Of a DNA stretch of 48,312 nucleotides, positions 41,650 to 48,312 are shown piece after piece; the stretch's first letter is position 1; every line of letters starts with the position of its first letter. The stretch is from an uncultured Methanobrevibacter sp. (GTDB lineage: Archaea > Methanobacteriota > Methanobacteria > Methanobacteriales > Methanobacteriaceae), in contig NZ_CACXTS010000013.1 of the NCBI RefSeq assembly GCF_902770715.1, positions 1 to 48,312 on the forward strand. Reading direction: 5' to 3'. The translations under genes and the position numbers were made by a program. The notes below the pieces were generated by a model, which worked only from the letters and a program-made list of their open reading frames with translations, ran no database searches and was not told the origin of the DNA.

Positions 41650-43059
41650 ATGTTTTTACAAAATATTTCCAAATTTATTTCTAACTATCGCTATGAACAG
41701 GCAACAGTCGAATCAGTCAGTACTGTTAAAGCTGCTTTTTTAGACTTTTTAGGAGTAACTTACCGTGGAATGGGGGAAGAAGCTTCTAAAATTGCATTAA
41801 ATACTGTTGAAGAAATATTTTCAGGAAACTTCAATTCAAATTTAAGAGCATCTATATTCGGCACAAACATTAAAACTGATATTTTAAGTGCTGCTTTCGT
41901 AAATGGTGTTGCCGCCCATGTATTGGAATTGGATGATGGGCATAGAGGTGCTCAGCTTCATTTGGGTGCTGTAATTTTCCCCACAGCCTTAGCCATCTCA
42001 GAAGCTTATGATTTGAGCGGAAAAGAGTTTTTGGAAGGAGTTATTGTTGGCTATGAAGTCGGCATACTTCTTGGTAAAATCGTAAATCCGGAACATAGAA
42101 ATAAAGGGTTCCACACTACAGGAACCATAGGAACATTTGTTGCAGGGGCTGTGGCTTCTAAATTATTAAAGCTTGATGATGAGCAGATCTTAAATGCGTT
42201 AGGATTATGCGGAACACAGGCGTCAGGTCTTTTGGAATCAGACCATGGCGGGTCTATGGGAAAGGTTCTGCATGTTGGAAAAGCAGCTTATAATGGAATT
42301 TTATCAGCATTCTTGGCAAGGAATGGTTTTACTGGTAGCGGAACCATTTTTGAAGGTGATGAAGGATTTCTAAAGACAATGGTTGTTGAGAATACTGATT
42401 ACAATATGGATGATTTCTCATTTGAAACTGTTTTGAAGAACATTGGAAAGGTAAGGGTTCGCGATATTTACTTTAAGAAATATCCCTTCTGCAGACATAT
42501 ACACTCCTCGATTGATACTGCATTAAAGCTGAAGGCAAGTATTGGCGATGAATATGACCACATCAAAAATGTTGCCATTAAAACATACTCCGTTGCGGCT
42601 GAACACAATAATTTCCAACCTAAAAACTTAGAGGAGCTAAAGCAAAGCCTTCCATATGCTGTTGCAATATCATTGGTTGTTGGTGAGGTAAGTGTAGATT
42701 CAATAAATCAATTGATTGAATACGGTCTTTTGGATAATTATTCCACCGTTGATAAAGTAAACAGCATTAAAAATCTTGTAAACGGGATGATTATCATTTC
42801 AGATGATAAGTTGAATGAATTATATCCGGCTAAACGGCCGTCAAATGTAATTATTAAATTAGATGAAAACTTTAGAAATGGCATTTTCCAAAACATTACA
42901 TTCATTCCGAAAGGTGATTTTGAAAATCCATTCAAGCTCAGAGAGCTAATTGACAAATTCAAAGATCTCAATCCTAATTATGATGTTAAGAATCTAACTG
43001 TCATTGATTCTCTTGAAGATTATTCTATGAATTATGTTGTTCGAAAATTAAATGAGTAG
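41650..43059 (+). CDS. MmgE/PrpD family protein
   Basis: The 469-residue protein belongs to the family of 2-methylcitrate dehydratase and cis-aconitate decarboxylase. Signatures are AAHVLELDDGHRGAQLHLGAVIFPTALA near 90, GLCGTQASGLLESDHGGSMGKVLHVGKAA near 190 and KKYPFCRHIHSSID near 277. Members dehydrate or decarboxylate tricarboxylate-like substrates. The start has an AGGTG ribosome site. It heads a gene run with the U32-like and fumarase genes, next to the duplicated transporter, which suggests a carboxylate pathway. Confidence 0.9.
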   Translation: MFLQNISKFISNYRYEQATVESVSTVKAAFLDFLGVTYRGMGEEASKIALNTVEEIFSGNFNSNLRASIFGTNIKTDILSAAFVNGVAAHVLELDDGHRGAQLHLGAVIFPTALAISEAYDLSGKEFLEGVIVGYEVGILLGKIVNPEHRNKGFHTTGTIGTFVAGAVASKLLKLDDEQILNALGLCGTQASGLLESDHGGSMGKVLHVGKAAYNGILSAFLARNGFTGSGTIFEGDEGFLKTMVVENTDYNMDDFSFETVLKNIGKVRVRDIYFKKYPFCRHIHSSIDTALKLKASIGDEYDHIKNVAIKTYSVAAEHNNFQPKNLEELKQSLPYAVAISLVVGEVSVDSINQLIEYGLLDNYSTVDKVNSIKNLVNGMIIISDDKLNELYPAKRPSNVIIKLDENFRNGIFQNITFIPKGDFENPFKLRELIDKFKDLNPNYDVKNLTVIDSLEDYSMNYVVRKLNE

Positions 43060-43064
43060 ATATT

Positions 43065-43967
43065 ATGGAAAAGACAAAGGAATTCCTTAAAAAAATAGGC
43101 ATAAATGAAGTTTCAAAAGATTTCATTTCCCAGAAAAGGTTTAATGATGGTGGACAATATCGTTTTGAAGTTCCGGGAATCCAAACCCCAAAAACAATGA
43201 GTGCCTTATTGAAAGAATCCGTCAAACAGAACGTTTTCATTCACAGGGTAACTCAAACAAAGGGAATCATGCTTTTGACTGATGATGAAATCAGGGAAAT
43301 GGTTAATTTGGCCATTAATTATGGATGCGAACTATTTTTAGCCGTCGGTCCGAGAGCAACATATGACACTTCAGCAACCGTTCAAACAAAAGAGGGGGCA
43401 AGAATAGGATATCGCCTTAGAGGCTATGATAATCTTGTTTATGCAATTGAAGATGTAAAAAGAGCCTGCTCTCTTGGAGTTCGAGGAATATTACTGTATG
43501 ATGAAGGTCTGTTATGGATTTTAAATCAAATGAGAAAAGAAGGGGAAATACCTCATAATGTCCATTTTAAATTATCGGCCCATGCAGGCCATTCGAACCC
43601 CGCTTCTGCAAAGCTGCTTGAAGCTCAAGGTCTTGATTCGTTAAATCCAGTAAGGGATTTGCAGATTCCTATGATTGCATCTATCAGGGATGCCTGTGAC
43701 ATGTCAATTGATTTGCATACTGAAAATCCAAAGTCAACTGGCGGTTTTATAAGGCATTATGAAGTTCCCGAGTTTATTAGAGTTGCATCTCCCGTATATT
43801 TAAAAACAGGAGGGTCTGTTGCAACCAATCATAATTGGGATACAACAGAAAAAGAAGCAATAGCTCGTATAAAACAGGTTCTATTAGTTAAAAGAGTCAT
43901 TGAAGAGTATTGTTCTGATGCGATTGCTTCTCCAAAGCAGTCAGATGATTTATCAGTTCCTGAGTGA
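43065..43967 (+). CDS. U32-peptidase-like TIM-barrel protein
   Basis: The 300-residue protein has a barrel-like pattern with VHFKLSAHAGHSNPASAKLLEAQGLDSLNPVRD-type segments (His-rich near 165-185) and IDLHTENPKSTGG near 215, recalling U32-family proteins. The usual U32 Cys set is not evident, so peptidase activity should not be assumed. It starts 5 bases after the MmgE/PrpD stop and is followed 5 bases on by the fumarase gene, so it belongs to the same operon. Confidence 0.6.
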   Translation: MEKTKEFLKKIGINEVSKDFISQKRFNDGGQYRFEVPGIQTPKTMSALLKESVKQNVFIHRVTQTKGIMLLTDDEIREMVNLAINYGCELFLAVGPRATYDTSATVQTKEGARIGYRLRGYDNLVYAIEDVKRACSLGVRGILLYDEGLLWILNQMRKEGEIPHNVHFKLSAHAGHSNPASAKLLEAQGLDSLNPVRDLQIPMIASIRDACDMSIDLHTENPKSTGGFIRHYEVPEFIRVASPVYLKTGGSVATNHNWDTTEKEAIARIKQVLLVKRVIEEYCSDAIASPKQSDDLSVPE

Positions 43968-43972
43968 TTTTC

Positions 43973-44845
43973 ATGGACATCTTAGATGAAATTTCAAATA
44001 CCATTATTAAGGCATCCACTACTCTTTCCAGCGATAAGTACAAGGCATTAAGAAAAGCTATTGACATGGAAGACAATGAAAATGCCAAATGGGCATTGGC
44101 ACAAATTTTGGAAAATTATCATGTTGCTGAAAAGACTGGATTTCCCTTGTGCGATGATACGGGAATTTCTCATGTTATTATCGAAATCGGACAGGATAGG
44201 GAAATTTCCGGCAAGCTTTTAAACCAGATTCATGAAGGAATAGCTTTAGGTTTAAATAATCTCCCTGCAAGGCCAATGGCAGTTAAAGGTGATTTTGTTG
44301 AAAGAATTGAGCAAAGCAGGGGTTTATATGAAAAACCAGGAATGCTTCATCCTGCAAATATATTGATTGATAACGCAAATGATGATTCCAGCTATAAAAG
44401 AGACATTTCATCTGATACATTGAATATTCATTTTCTACTTGAAGGCGGAGGTCCGGAAATTAGAGCAAAAACATATAGGGTATATCATCAGAGATCCTTT
44501 GAAAATGTCATCGACACCGCTTGCGGATGGCTGGAGGAATCCTTAAAAATGCTTGGCTGCACTCCTTCAATTCCTTCAATAGGCATTGGAAGAACTCATT
44601 TTGAAGCGACATCACTGCTCTTAAAGTCAGTTGCATACGGCAGTCTGGATAATCAAAGCGAACATGAACAGCATATTTCTGATAGATTGAATCAAAGCGG
44701 CATTGGACCATTGGGTTTAGGTGGAAAGACTACTGTTTTGGGAACTTATCTAAATATCGGAAATCAAAGGGCAAGCGGCGTTAGAATTGTTTCAGTCAGG
44801 CCGTCCTGTTTTGTCGAACCAAGGGTTGCGACATTGAAATTGTAA
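43973..44845 (+). CDS. Fumarate hydratase class I, alpha (N-terminal) subunit
   Basis: The 290-residue subunit carries the iron-sulfur domain of two-part fumarases and tartrate dehydratases. Visible are the Cys of PLCDDTGISHV near 60, ARPMAVKGDFVERI near 105, LLEGGGPEIRAK near 157 and the Cys-containing ESLKMLGCTPSIPSIGIG near 197. The beta subunit is not in this window. I chose ATG 43973: a GTG at 43964 is in frame but lies within GAGTGAT, the ribosome site. It could act on fumarate/malate or a related hydroxy acid. Confidence 0.88.
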   Translation: MDILDEISNTIIKASTTLSSDKYKALRKAIDMEDNENAKWALAQILENYHVAEKTGFPLCDDTGISHVIIEIGQDREISGKLLNQIHEGIALGLNNLPARPMAVKGDFVERIEQSRGLYEKPGMLHPANILIDNANDDSSYKRDISSDTLNIHFLLEGGGPEIRAKTYRVYHQRSFENVIDTACGWLEESLKMLGCTPSIPSIGIGRTHFEATSLLLKSVAYGSLDNQSEHEQHISDRLNQSGIGPLGLGGKTTVLGTYLNIGNQRASGVRIVSVRPSCFVEPRVATLKL

Positions 44846-44847
44846 AT

Positions 44848-44858
44848 ATTTATATATC
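44848..44858 (+). promoter_or_regulatory. TATA box of the citryl-CoA-lyase-like gene
   Basis: ATTTATATATC lies about 50 bases before the ATG at 44904, leaving a short leader with an AAGGT ribosome site. It suggests a separate transcript from the fumarase operon or an extra internal promoter. Confidence 0.35.
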
Positions 44859-44903
44859 ATTTTTAATATTATTCTTAATTAATTAAACAAAAAGGTATGA
44901 AAA

Positions 44904-45704
44904 ATGCAAGAAAATAATTTTAAAGTTAATCCTCATTCTTTAAAAACTGCCATATCTCGAGTTGAAACCGATAGAATCATAACTAGGGGTTATAACCAAA
45001 GAGATCTAATTGAGAAAATAAGATATAGCGACATGGTTTTTCTACTGTTGAAGGGAAGGTTGCCTTCCCTCATTGAAGGAAAAATATTTAATCATGTGCT
45101 TGTTTCATTTTGTGACCATGGTGCAACTCCGCCAAGTACACAAACAGCACGTCTTGTTGCATCTTCAGGGTCTCCAATGAATTCTGCAGTTGCCGGAGCA
45201 TTATTGTCCTTCGGACATAAACATGCCGGAGCTATTGAAAAGGCAATGCAGTTATATCAATCAAAAATCGGGTCTCTCTACATAACTGAAGACTCTGACA
45301 TTGACAATAAGCAAATTGCAGGTTTGGCTATTGATATTTATAATGAATATATCCTGGGCAATAAGAAGATTCCAGGTTTCGGCCACAGATATCATAATGT
45401 GGACCCTCGTGCTGATAAATTAATGGAACTGGCTATAAAGGAAGGATTTGTTGGCCCTCATGTCAAATTAGCATTGGCTGTTGAGGATTTGGCTTTTGAA
45501 AAGAAAAAAATCAGACTCAATGTCGACGGTGCAAATGCCGCAATTTTATCCGATTTGGGATTCAGCCCTGATTTGGGATTGGGTGTGTTCATAATTGGTA
45601 GAATACCTGGTATCATTGCACATATTCATGAAGAAAATATGGACGAAGAGGAATTTAGAAGATTTTGTGATTTAGATGACATAATATATCAAAGCGGTAG
45701 ATAA
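44904..45704 (+). CDS. Citryl-CoA lyase / short citrate-synthase-like protein
   Basis: The 266-residue protein holds the citrate synthase fold's active-site parts: CDHGATPPSTQTARL near 71, PGFGHRYHNVDPRADKL near 157 and NVDGANAAILSDLG near 209. It is much shorter than full citrate synthases, as in citryl-CoA lyases, which split citryl-CoA to acetyl-CoA and oxaloacetate. Fumarase alpha next to a citrate-synthase-like gene also occurs, as I recall, in other Methanobacteriales. Direction and substrate are not settled. Confidence 0.83.
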   Translation: MQENNFKVNPHSLKTAISRVETDRIITRGYNQRDLIEKIRYSDMVFLLLKGRLPSLIEGKIFNHVLVSFCDHGATPPSTQTARLVASSGSPMNSAVAGALLSFGHKHAGAIEKAMQLYQSKIGSLYITEDSDIDNKQIAGLAIDIYNEYILGNKKIPGFGHRYHNVDPRADKLMELAIKEGFVGPHVKLALAVEDLAFEKKKIRLNVDGANAAILSDLGFSPDLGLGVFIIGRIPGIIAHIHEENMDEEEFRRFCDLDDIIYQSGR

Positions 45705-45705
45705 A

Positions 45706-46215
45706 ATGGAATTTATAGACGTAATTACTGAAAGATATAGCGTAAGGGGATATCTGGATAAGGAAGTAGAAAAAGAAAAGCTTGAATATGTCCTAAAGGC
45801 AGCTACATTGGCTCCGACTGGTGTAAATTACCAGCCATTCAAAGTCTATGTGATTAATGCTAAAAAGTATAAGGATGAATTGTCTGAAATCTATGGGGCT
45901 AAATGGTTTGTTGAAGCACCATATGTATTGTGTGTTGTTGCTTTAAGGGATAAAGCATGGACAAGGCCATGGGACCGTAAAAACATTGCTGATATAGATG
46001 CAACAATTGTGATGGATCATATTATTTTAGCCGCCACTGATGTTGGTCTTGGAACATGTTACATTGGAGCGTTTAAGAAAAATAAAGCTCACCAATTCTT
46101 AAATTTGGATGAAAATGAAGAAGCAATATTGTTCACTCCATTGGGTTATGGGGATGCAGAACCTCGCGATACTCCAAGAAAAGAATTGGACGAATTTGTA
46201 GTATATATGGATTAA
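45706..46215 (+). CDS. Nitroreductase family FMN-dependent oxidoreductase
   Basis: The 169-residue protein has the family start FIDVITERYSVRGYLDKEV (Arg-Ser/Tyr FMN contact), ATLAPTGVNYQPF near 35 and GLGTCYIGAF near 107. Members reduce nitro groups, quinones or flavins with NAD(P)H. It starts one base after the preceding stop (AGATAAAATGG), so it is translated with the citryl-CoA-lyase-like gene. Its substrate is unknown. Confidence 0.9.
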   Translation: MEFIDVITERYSVRGYLDKEVEKEKLEYVLKAATLAPTGVNYQPFKVYVINAKKYKDELSEIYGAKWFVEAPYVLCVVALRDKAWTRPWDRKNIADIDATIVMDHIILAATDVGLGTCYIGAFKKNKAHQFLNLDENEEAILFTPLGYGDAEPRDTPRKELDEFVVYMD

Positions 46216-46216
46216 G

Positions 46217-46555
46217 ATGAAACTTTACATTCTCAAAGCGGACAACTCAAAAGAGATGGATGATATCGCCGGCGAGTTGTCTTTAAAAAAATTCAAACTC
46301 ATTGATGAAGACGATAGGTTCAAGTTGATGAGAAAAAGAAGGTACGGCAATATTTTAGTCCAGATTGTTTCATTATTGTTGGCTTTGCAGGTCAGTTGGG
46401 TATTTTTAATTTTAAATGTGGTTTATTTTACTTATTCATACCTTTGGGCATCTCCACATGTGCTGATTACGACTGAAAAGGTTGATGATGAAGGCAATCC
46501 TTTAGAATTTAGTGATATGAATGAAGTATTAAACAAGGCAAATGCTATTCTATAA
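46217..46555 (+). CDS. Small two-helix membrane protein of unknown function
   Basis: The 112-residue protein has an N-terminal soluble part with basic KLMRKRRYGN near 52, then a hydrophobic hairpin of two helices (about 61-96), and an acidic tail. It begins one base after the nitroreductase stop, so it is the end of that operon. No family recognised. Its 3' end overlaps the convergent gene by 11 bases. Confidence 0.65.
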   Translation: MKLYILKADNSKEMDDIAGELSLKKFKLIDEDDRFKLMRKRRYGNILVQIVSLLLALQVSWVFLILNVVYFTYSYLWASPHVLITTEKVDDEGNPLEFSDMNEVLNKANAIL

Positions 46556-46874
46556 TTTCATCTACACTATATTCTTCTATTTTTCTTATTACTAATGGAT
46601 TTTTAGCATTAATGTATTCTGATTCTTCTCCTATTTTTGCATCAATGAATACTTTATTGACTTCCGGTTCGCTAAATAAGGATATGATGTCATTTATAAA
46701 TTCATCATAATCTTTTTGTATGTTTTCATCACTGAAACCCAAACGCGGAAGTTCATTTGTCCAGATGTCCTCGCCTGGAGAGAATTTCTTGTCAACAATT
46801 TTGCCATTATCTATCTCACTATCCAAAGTAAGTGAAAAATTTTCATTTAAAATAATCCAAACAGCTCTTTCCAT
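46545..46874 (-). CDS. Small acidic hypothetical protein
   Basis: The 109-residue protein is acidic, has no cysteines, signal peptide or membrane helix, and no known motif. It overlaps the convergent membrane-protein gene by 11 bases. The frame is well filled and starts with ATG, but no clear ribosome site is seen. Confidence 0.5.
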   Translation of the reverse strand: MERAVWIILNENFSLTLDSEIDNGKIVDKKFSPGEDIWTNELPRLGFSDENIQKDYDEFINDIISLFSEPEVNKVFIDAKIGEESEYINAKNPLVIRKIEEYSVDEIIE

Positions 46875-46936
46875 GTATAGTGATTTGTATAAAATGATAT
46901 AAATATTATGAAATAAATACTAAAATTAGTGTTATT

Positions 46937-47287
46937 ATGGCAAATATTAAAATGTTTAAATTATTAGGTATGGCATTGGCTTTAATGCTGATAGTTTGGG
47001 CATTAACACCAATTTTCAGACATCAGGCTTTGACAAATGATGTACTTGCTACTTCAATCATATTGATTTTGATAGGTGTGGCTTATTTGATAATCTTATA
47101 TAATCCTAGCTGGACCAAGGCGGTTTTCTTTTTTGAAGGAATTGTCATTGGTGTTGCAGGGTATATGTTATTGGATTATCCATACAACATAGAGCTTTCT
47201 ATAGTGGGTCTTATCATCATTGTGATAGCAATCCTTGCTTATTTGCAAAAATTACCGCCTAATATTTTGAAATGGTTTTATAGATAA
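46937..47287 (+). CDS. Small four-helix membrane protein of unknown function
   Basis: The 116-residue protein is almost entirely hydrophobic with about four helices (near 8-26, 35-53, 60-78 and 85-104). No polar motif points to a function. Single gene, divergent from the small acidic protein and followed by T-rich sequence. Confidence 0.65.
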   Translation: MANIKMFKLLGMALALMLIVWALTPIFRHQALTNDVLATSIILILIGVAYLIILYNPSWTKAVFFFEGIVIGVAGYMLLDYPYNIELSIVGLIIIVIAILAYLQKLPPNILKWFYR

Positions 47288-47405
47288 TCTATTTTTCTTT
47301 TATTCTTTTTTTTAATTATTATTTTAATCTAAATTTTATCTTTTGAATAGATTTTTTCATTTAAATTTAAATTTCAGCTATTTTTACCAATATTAAATAG
47401 TAAAA

Positions 47406-47417
47406 GATATATATATT
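47406..47417 (+). promoter_or_regulatory. TATA box of the A1Ao-ATP synthase operon
   Basis: GATATATATATT after an AATAGTAAAA BRE-like stretch puts transcription near 47437, about 16 bases before the ATG at 47453. The leader carries a perfect GGTGAT ribosome site 5 bases before the ATG. Confidence 0.55.
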
Positions 47418-47452
47418 ACACAACAAAAATAAATACACCATGGTGATTAATT

Positions 47453-47767
47453 ATGGCAGAGATATCAGACGCAATCGCAATGATAAAAAAAGCTGAATCT
47501 GATGCTGAACAACTTATTGTTGATTCACAAGCTCAATCAAAAGATTTGATTGCAGAATCAAAATTAAAAGCTGAAGAAATTATTTCCGAAGCTAAAATTG
47601 CAGCAGAAGAAGAAGCGAAAAATTCTATTTTTGTGAAAGAAGATGAGGCTAAAAAAGAAGCGCAAACTATTGCTGAAAAGTCCAAAGGTGAAGTTAAAGC
47701 CTTAAAAGACAAAGCTATGGCAAATGTTGATGATGCTGCTTCTATTATTGTCAAAAATATATTGTAG
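47453..47767 (+). CDS. ahaH: A1Ao-ATP synthase subunit H
   Basis: The 104-residue protein is nearly all charged coiled coil rich in Ala, Glu and Lys, as in AhaH, the peripheral stalk subunit of the archaeal ATP synthase. The family start AEISDAIAMIKKAESDAEQLI is clear. It is the first gene of the operon and is followed 11 bases later by subunit I, the order known from methanogens. Confidence 0.93.
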   Translation: MAEISDAIAMIKKAESDAEQLIVDSQAQSKDLIAESKLKAEEIISEAKIAAEEEAKNSIFVKEDEAKKEAQTIAEKSKGEVKALKDKAMANVDDAASIIVKNIL

Positions 47768-47778
47768 TGTGAGTTTAT

Positions 47779-48312
47779 ATGTTCAAGACAGCTAGAATGC
47801 GTAAAATTAGAATTGTTACACTGGAAAAGTATGTGGCTCCTACAGTGGACGCTCTCCACGAATCAGGGCTCATACAAGTCAGTGATATTTCTGAAAGCAT
47901 TCAGCAAGATCCTGAATTAGCGGAATTAGTAACTCCTTCAAAAACTAGTCCTTACACTGGTAAATTATCTTCACTTCTGATGAAAACAAACGGTATATCT
48001 GAACTACTAGGAAATTCTTTATCTGAAGGCCATGGGTTAAAAGATACTTTAATGTCTTTTATTAGTCCAGACGTACCTGTTCAAAAGGAAGTTGAGAAAT
48101 TAGACACTCCTGCTTTTATTGAAAAAGCTGAAGATACTTTAGCACAAGTGGAAAGTAAAACTAGTGTTATTGAAAGTAAGTTGGCCGCACTCGACACTGA
48201 AACAAGTGAACTAAAGTCTAATAAAAGTTTGGCTAATCGCTTATCTAATTTTGACATGGATTTAGCTCTTTTAAAAGATTCAAAGTACACTTCTACTACT
48301 GTTGGAAGGATT
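47779..48312 (+). CDS. ahaI: A1Ao-ATP synthase subunit I (3' end outside window)
   Basis: The frame runs from ATG 47779 to the window edge, 178 residues. The start FKTARMRKIRIVTLEKY and the following long helical region (about 90-175) match the soluble N-terminal arm of subunit I, the a-type membrane subunit that carries ions. The membrane part lies beyond the window. It follows ahaH, which fixes the assignment. Confidence 0.9.
   Translation, partial: MFKTARMRKIRIVTLEKYVAPTVDALHESGLIQVSDISESIQQDPELAELVTPSKTSPYTGKLSSLLMKTNGISELLGNSLSEGHGLKDTLMSFISPDVPVQKEVEKLDTPAFIEKAEDTLAQVESKTSVIESKLAALDTETSELKSNKSLANRLSNFDMDLALLKDSKYTSTTVGRI

Overview
The window looks like chromosome from a rumen- or gut-type methanogenic archaeon, most likely Methanobrevibacter near M. 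ruminantium. This rests on strong A+T richness, Shine-Dalgarno sites of the form GGTGAT/AGGAGG beside many apparently leaderless genes, archaeal BRE/TATA promoters, T-rich terminators, and marker genes: A1Ao-ATP synthase subunits H and I, TiaS, archaeal Thg1, a class III pilin signal peptide, a methanogen-type YcaO and a PRC-barrel protein. I saw no rRNA, tRNA or CRISPR array by eye.

Layout. 1-3.5 kb holds a partial YcaO enzyme, a site-2 protease, an M24 peptidase and a soluble DUF2207-like protein. 3.7-17.4 kb is a natural-product island. On the minus strand a tightly overlapping operon encodes STAS, RsbW-like, PP2C/RsbU-like and Sfp-type phosphopantetheinyl transferase proteins. Divergent from it on the plus strand are a 2605-residue two-module NRPS ending in a thioester reductase, a MATE exporter fused to an RsbW-like domain, and an alpha/beta hydrolase. 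17.4-22.5 kb holds an acyltransferase-3 protein, an AIM24-family protein, a BASS transporter, a small secreted protein and TrkH. 22.6-24.5 kb is an intact IS200/IS605 element (tnpA, tnpB) abutting the tail of a destroyed cysteine-protease or adhesin gene. 24.8-26 kb is a pilus-like pair (TadC/FlaJ-like protein plus class III pilin), followed by 0.7 kb of AT-rich DNA. 26.7-38.4 kb is mostly housekeeping: a tandem TMEM175 pair, lactaldehyde-type dehydrogenase, tRNA-binding protein, PRC-barrel, nadX, thg1, JAMM protease, serA, YbjQ, two unknowns, an HTH regulator and tiaS. 38.6-46.2 kb has two tandem copies of a two-gene membrane transporter-like unit, then MmgE/PrpD, a U32-like protein, fumarase alpha, a citryl-CoA-lyase-like protein and a nitroreductase: probably a carboxylate uptake and metabolism locus. 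Small unknown genes and the start of the ATP synthase operon (ahaH, ahaI) close the window.

How the genes may work together. The most exciting unit is the NRPS island. A complete bacterial-style partner switch (phosphatase, kinase, STAS antagonist) is translationally chained to the enzyme that primes NRPS carrier domains, and a further RsbW-like domain is welded to the exporter. Archaea have no sigma factors, so the switch must control something else; the exporter or the synthetase itself are natural candidates. A second notable signal is in the transporter duplication. Both paralogues are conserved well upstream of any ATG/GTG/TTG, and each has a good Shine-Dalgarno site followed by ATT at the aligned position, so both probably start at AUU.
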